NCBI RefSeq assembly: GCF_032302195.1
Contig: NZ_CP135275.1
Location: 5,981,501 to 6,045,500 of the forward strand
Origin: Paenibacillus sp. MMS20-IR301
Lineage (GTDB): Bacteria > Bacillota > Bacilli > Paenibacillales > Paenibacillaceae
Length of the DNA stretch: 64,000 nt
Direction: 5' to 3'
Both the position numbers and the translations under genes were made by a program. Positions 60,489 through 64,000 of this stretch are shown one piece after another. A model generated the notes under the pieces. It did not search any database. It was not told the DNA's origin and was given only the letters and a program-made list of their open reading frames with translations. The stretch's first letter is position 1; every line of letters begins with the position of its first letter.

Positions 60489-61502
60489 ATGGATAAAAGA
60501 CTGGAATATGCTCCGTGCGGGTATGTTGCTATAACGCATGAAGGTATGATTACGGAGATGAATCAGACCTTCCTGGACAGTATGGGCTATGAGCGGGAGG
60601 ACCTGGCAGGCAAACATCTGGAATCGCTGATGTCAAAAGCCAACCGGCTTGTGTTTCACTCCTATTTCTATCCGAATATCAATCTGAACGGGCATGTGGA
60701 TGAGCTGTTTCTCAGCTTGAAGGATCATAACGGACAGTCCATCCCTTACATTCTTAACGGCAGGCGTTATGAGAATGAGGGGATTGAGATCATTGATTGT
60801 GTTCTGGTGCAGATGGCCAAGCGCATGGATTATGAGCAAGAGTTGCGGTCTGCCAAGAAGCAGATTGAAGAGGCATACTGGGAGAAGGATCAGGCGCTCG
60901 CGAAGCTGAAGCAGCTGCATACCGAGATTGAGCAGAAGCAGAGTGAACTGCTGGAGCTGAATGCCATACTGGTGGAGCTGTCCACTACAGACAAGCTTAC
61001 AGGGCTGCGGAACAGAAGGTACTTCCAGGAGGTGCTGACGGAGCATATCAAGCGTTCTGATGAGTCGGGAGAGCCGTTCTCCCTGCTGATTCTTGATATT
61101 GATCACTTCAAGAGGGTGAATGATACCCTTGGCCATCCTATGGGAGACCATGTTCTGGAGCAGATGGGCAGCCTGCTGAGCTATCATTCCCGGGAGCAGG
61201 ATATAGCCGCAAGGTATGGCGGGGAAGAGTTCGTTCTCCTCCTCCCCGGCATTAACGCCCCGGAATCTATAATGATTGCCGAGAATATACGTCATGAGAT
61301 TGAACATGCAGTTTGGGATACCGAAATTATACGGGTTATGGGCGGGATTACAGCAAGCCTGGGCGTTGCTACCTTTACCGGGGCGGACCCGGAACCGGAA
61401 GCAAGCCTTCTGCATAAGGCTGACCAGGCGCTTTACGCTTCCAAAGAGCAGGGCCGCAACCGGGTTACGCATAGTATGGATTCCAGCGCACTGTCTTTGT
61501 AA
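60489..61502 (+). CDS. PAS-coiled coil-GGDEF diguanylate cyclase with RsbP-like PAS domain
   Basis: Cytoplasmic protein of 337 residues. The PAS domain (1-112) opens MDKRLEYAPCGYVAITHEG and resembles that of RsbP, including YFYPNINLNGHVDELFLSL. A coiled coil (about 112-160) with heptads of Leu/Glu/Lys links to a GGDEF domain (about 165-330) with ILDIDHFKRVND and RYGGEEF intact, so it should make cyclic di-GMP. It follows rsbQ and is likely its partner, which would couple the RsbQ ligand to cyclic di-GMP. GAGAGGG precedes the ATG. Confidence 0.92.
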   Translation: MDKRLEYAPCGYVAITHEGMITEMNQTFLDSMGYEREDLAGKHLESLMSKANRLVFHSYFYPNINLNGHVDELFLSLKDHNGQSIPYILNGRRYENEGIEIIDCVLVQMAKRMDYEQELRSAKKQIEEAYWEKDQALAKLKQLHTEIEQKQSELLELNAILVELSTTDKLTGLRNRRYFQEVLTEHIKRSDESGEPFSLLILDIDHFKRVNDTLGHPMGDHVLEQMGSLLSYHSREQDIAARYGGEEFVLLLPGINAPESIMIAENIRHEIEHAVWDTEIIRVMGGITASLGVATFTGADPEPEASLLHKADQALYASKEQGRNRVTHSMDSSALSL

Positions 61503-61523
61503 GGAAGTGGAGCCTGACTACAG

Positions 61524-62567
61524 TTAGAGGATTCTGCGTGCGGTAACAAAGCGTTTCTTCCACTGGCTGCTGAAATCTTCCATGTGAACACCCTGCTCCT
61601 TGGAGTAGGTGTGCAGCAGCCGGTTGTTACCGGCATAGATAGCCACATGTCCGATATCAAGGCCCCGGGCGGTGAAGAACAGCAGATCTCCTGTACGCAG
61701 CTCATCCAGACTGATCTCCCGGCCCTCCAGTGCCTGATCATAAGAAACACGGGGAAGATCTACCGAAAGGGTATCCCCGAATACACGTTTCACAAAAGAG
61801 GAGCAGTCGAACGTATCGGTCTGGTCCGGTGAAGCGCCGAATTCATAGGGAGTGTTCAGATATTTCTTCCCGTAAGTGATCAGGGCCTCGCCCTGCTTCT
61901 GCAGAAGTGAATTACTTCTGTAATCGGTATATTTCGGCTTCGCAGAAACATACCCCGTTAGATGATCTTCAGTCTGTACTTCCAGCCAGAGGGCTCCGGC
62001 CTCACGGAGCACATGAACCTTGCTGCCTGCGGGCAGCAGCTTCTGGTTGGCAGTTTCGCTGTCTGAGTCCGGTAAGCTCCGCAGATTCACCCCCCAGGTC
62101 ACTGAGGTCTCATGGGCTGCTGCCGAAGAGATGATGACAGATCCCGCTGCGGATTGCCAAGTTACCGTACTGCCCAGAGCTTCGCTGACGAAGCGCAGCG
62201 GAACCATGCTGTAGCCCTGCGACAACTGCCCGGGTACAGGCAGGTCCAGGGTTCGTTCATTCAACCGGGCTATAGCAGAGCCTATGGTATAAGTCAGCGT
62301 TGTACTGCCTTTAACGGCGGTTAAAGTCTTGCTCGTATTGTTCCAGGTAAGTGAAGCCCCCTGGGCTTCAAACAGGTCTCTGACAGGAACCAGCACGGTT
62401 CCGCTGATGTTAAGCGGCGGTGCTTCAGGCTGGAGCTGCTGCCCGTCCAGATAAATGGATATCGGCTTAGAACCCTGCTCTGGTTGCGGGGCTGCTTCTG
62501 CTTGGACTGAAGAGGATAACAAGGCCAGTCCGAGCAGGGACAGAAGCGCGATTCTGCTCGTTGTCAT
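61524..62567 (-). CDS. Secreted NlpC/P60 hydrolase with copper-amine-oxidase-N domain
   Basis: Exported protein of 347 residues: signal peptide (to about 26), CuAO_N1 domain (35-150; ISIYLDGQQLQ, VLVPVRDLFEAQGA, YSMVPLRFVSEALGS), an SH3-like segment (about 155-205) and an NlpC/P60 domain (about 220-347) with the catalytic Cys in TFDCSSFVKRVFG and His in DIGHVAIYAG. It probably cleaves wall peptide cross-links. AAGGTGATG precedes the ATG. It converges with the diguanylate cyclase gene, 21 bases apart. Confidence 0.93.
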   Translation of the reverse strand: MTTSRIALLSLLGLALLSSSVQAEAAPQPEQGSKPISIYLDGQQLQPEAPPLNISGTVLVPVRDLFEAQGASLTWNNTSKTLTAVKGSTTLTYTIGSAIARLNERTLDLPVPGQLSQGYSMVPLRFVSEALGSTVTWQSAAGSVIISSAAAHETSVTWGVNLRSLPDSDSETANQKLLPAGSKVHVLREAGALWLEVQTEDHLTGYVSAKPKYTDYRSNSLLQKQGEALITYGKKYLNTPYEFGASPDQTDTFDCSSFVKRVFGDTLSVDLPRVSYDQALEGREISLDELRTGDLLFFTARGLDIGHVAIYAGNNRLLHTYSKEQGVHMEDFSSQWKKRFVTARRIL

Positions 62568-62714
62568 GTACTCATCACCTTATGGATAGATTTGATTCCA
62601 TAGATTGGACGCAGGAGGGGAGAAATGGTTTTGTGCCAATTATTGGCATATTGCAGCGGCAGGCTGACTGCCGCTTAGGCTGCACTTGACTTCTGCTCCT
62701 GTTCATCATAAAAT

Positions 62715-62726
62715 CTAACCAGTTAG
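62715..62726. promoter_or_regulatory. Candidate TetR operator in the tetR-type promoter
   Basis: CTAACCAGTTAG is a perfect 5-bp dyad around CA. The shared string AGTTAGTT recurs before the ABC gene at 63453-63460, so both may bind the TetR product. Confidence 0.4.
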
Positions 62727-62747
62727 TTATAAATGGAGGCGGCTAAT

Positions 62748-63419
62748 ATGGCAACAGCAGACAGCAAACGGGGTACTAAAATTTATGATGCCGCCCGGAC
62801 CCGGGGAATCATCCTTGATGCTGCCGAGAGGATATTTGCCGGGCTGGGTTATTCGGCGGCACGGATTGATGTGATAGCGAAGGAGTCCGGATACAATAAG
62901 AGTCTAATCTATCAGTATTTTGGCGACAAACTGGGCCTGTATACAGAGGTGGTCAAACGTGCAGACCAGATCGGGGAGCAGATTACAGGTACGTTCATTA
63001 CCGAATTATTGAAGAACGAGTTGCTTGTAACAGATGCTGCGGCGTTTAAGAGCTTTTTGAGAGCTATGACCCGTGAAATGGTATCCTTTCTGTTATCACA
63101 TCCGAGCTACCTGAAGATTCTGTTCTGGGAAGCGGCTGAAGACTGGAAGACATGGAATCAGATTACGTACCGCCCGGATGACGGTACACAGTTCTATGAT
63201 TTGGCCATAGCAGCCAAGCAGAGCGGGATTCTCCGGCAGGATCTGGACCCCCGGCTGTTTCCCATTCTGATTATGAACGTAACTACAGCTACACTGCAGT
63301 CCGCTGCAAGGTATGAGCATATACTCGGCGAGCGGGATTCGCCGCAGCTGAAGGAGCAGCTGATTGAACAGATAGCGCAATTTATCATCCATGGCGTAAT
63401 GGAACCGTCTTTGCTGTAA
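62748..63419 (+). CDS. TetR-family transcriptional regulator
   Basis: Regulator of 223 residues: a TetR N-terminal helix-turn-helix (ILDAAERIFAGLGYSAARIDVIAKESGYNKSLIYQYFGDKLGLY, about 20-65) and a ligand domain of the large-C-terminal type. Its binding site is GGAGG, 8 bases before the ATG at 62748. An ABC transporter gene follows 66 bases later on the same strand, so the product probably represses a drug or lipid exporter. Confidence 0.92.
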   Translation: MATADSKRGTKIYDAARTRGIILDAAERIFAGLGYSAARIDVIAKESGYNKSLIYQYFGDKLGLYTEVVKRADQIGEQITGTFITELLKNELLVTDAAAFKSFLRAMTREMVSFLLSHPSYLKILFWEAAEDWKTWNQITYRPDDGTQFYDLAIAAKQSGILRQDLDPRLFPILIMNVTTATLQSAARYEHILGERDSPQLKEQLIEQIAQFIIHGVMEPSLL

Positions 63420-63448
63420 GGCGGTTGTTTTTTGGATCAAATATAAAC

Positions 63449-63460
63449 AACTAGTTAGTT
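63449..63460. promoter_or_regulatory. Second candidate TetR operator before the ABC transporter
   Basis: AACTAGTT is a perfect 8-base palindrome followed by AGTT. It shares AGTTAGTT with the upstream candidate site, which supports a common regulator for the regulator and transporter genes. Confidence 0.35.
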
Positions 63461-63485
63461 TTAAAAAAGAACAGGAGTGATTGGC

Positions 63486-64000
63486 ATGACCGCAATGATT
63501 CAGACTCAAGGATTAACCAAGCATTTTGGCAGTAATCACGCCGTAAACGGATTATCCCTGGAGGTGAGCCAAGGGGAAATCTACGGGTTCCTGGGGCTGA
63601 ACGGAGCAGGCAAAACGACGACAATCCGTATGCTGCTGGGCATGATCCGGCCGGATTCCGGGTCCTCTTATATATCCGGGCAGCGGGTCGATGCAGGCAG
63701 TCATAAGCTGTGGTCCAGTGTGGGCTATATGGTGGAGACGCCGTACTCCTATCCGGAGCTTACCGTCCGCGAGAATCTGGAGATGATCCGCAGGCTGCGG
63801 GGCATTGCGGACCGCAAGGCGGTTGACAGCATTATCGGCCGGCTGCAGCTTACCGCGTACCGCGACCGCAAGGCCGGGACGCTCTCGCTGGGGAACGGGC
63901 AGCGGCTTGGTCTGGCCAAGGCTATGCTTCATCATCCGAAGGTGCTGATTCTGGATGAACCGACGAACGGTCTTGATCCGGCCGGAATTGTTGAGGTGCG
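63486..64000 (+). CDS. ABC transporter ATP-binding protein (3' end outside the window)
   Basis: The first 171 codons are present and open to the window edge. Walker A is GLNGAGKTTT near residue 40, the signature is LSLGNGQRLGLA (Asn for the second Gly, common in ABC-2 drug/bacitracin type), and Walker B is VLILDEPTNGLDP. CAGGAG is 8 bases before the ATG. It should pair with an ABC-2 permease beyond the window. Placement after a TetR gene suggests a regulated drug or peptide exporter. Confidence 0.93.
   Translation, partial: MTAMIQTQGLTKHFGSNHAVNGLSLEVSQGEIYGFLGLNGAGKTTTIRMLLGMIRPDSGSSYISGQRVDAGSHKLWSSVGYMVETPYSYPELTVRENLEMIRRLRGIADRKAVDSIIGRLQLTAYRDRKAGTLSLGNGQRLGLAKAMLHHPKVLILDEPTNGLDPAGIVEV

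Overview
The window looks like a chromosomal stretch of a Paenibacillus-type Firmicute. The evidence is moderate GC with strong AGGAGG-type ribosome binding sites, frequent TTG and GTG starts, S-layer-homology and copper-amine-oxidase-N surface proteins, YesM/YesN two-component pairs beside LplB/YtcP-type sugar permeases, an AraR-controlled arabinose operon and an RsbQ homologue. No rRNA, tRNA, insertion sequence or CRISPR array was found. The first and last genes run off the window.

Layout. 1-3351 (minus): a NisK/NisR-like two-component pair and a LanFEG-type ABC transporter, with no lantibiotic biosynthesis gene in view. 3512-8665: divergent araR and araB-araD-araA, with three AraR operators. 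8760-12584: a very large secreted GH9 enzyme anchored by SLH domains. 12880-14504: a glycine riboswitch controlling an amino-acid permease. 14668-21744: a YesM/YesN pair and a complete CUT1 oligosaccharide importer (two permeases and a binding lipoprotein). 21955-28371: a soluble chemoreceptor-like protein, an acetyltransferase, surface proteins, a cluster of inverted repeats and a C-terminally truncated phosphotransferase. 28378-36232: a membrane diguanylate cyclase, a second-type HPr kinase, a four-gene minus-strand cluster (AIM24 protein, HAD phosphatase, acetyltransferase, methyltransferase), a KinB-like kinase and a TPR protein. 36295-41769: a TIM-barrel isomerase, an ABC exporter behind what looks like a leader-peptide attenuator, a 4 x 52-bp tandem repeat, a divergent IF-3 paralogue and an ArsR/SRPBCC pair. 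42035-45208: a TPR-SUKH-Imm51 immunity-type fusion and an AT-rich PD-(D/E)XK nuclease gene. 45397-53247: a nucleotidyltransferase, a second intergenic repeat family, a Vat-like acetyltransferase, and a two-component system divergent from a polyphosphate-polymerase (VTC) / DUF4956 / repeat-rich lipoprotein operon. 53331-64000: small metabolic and stress genes, an RsbQ hydrolase paired with a PAS-GGDEF protein, an NlpC/P60 hydrolase, and a TetR regulator with the start of an ABC transporter.

How the genes work together. Several loci form sensor-effector modules: AraR with araBDA, glycine riboswitch with permease, YesMN with the importer, the OmpR-type pair with VTC-DUF4956, RsbQ with PAS-GGDEF, and TetR with the ABC transporter. 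The observations I rate highest are the attenuator before the ABC exporter (37123-37407), the RsbQ/PAS-GGDEF pairing, the IF-3 paralogue, the three-module immunity-type protein next to an AT-rich nuclease gene, and three unrelated structured intergenic repeat families. All functional assignments come from reading motifs by eye; no database search was run.
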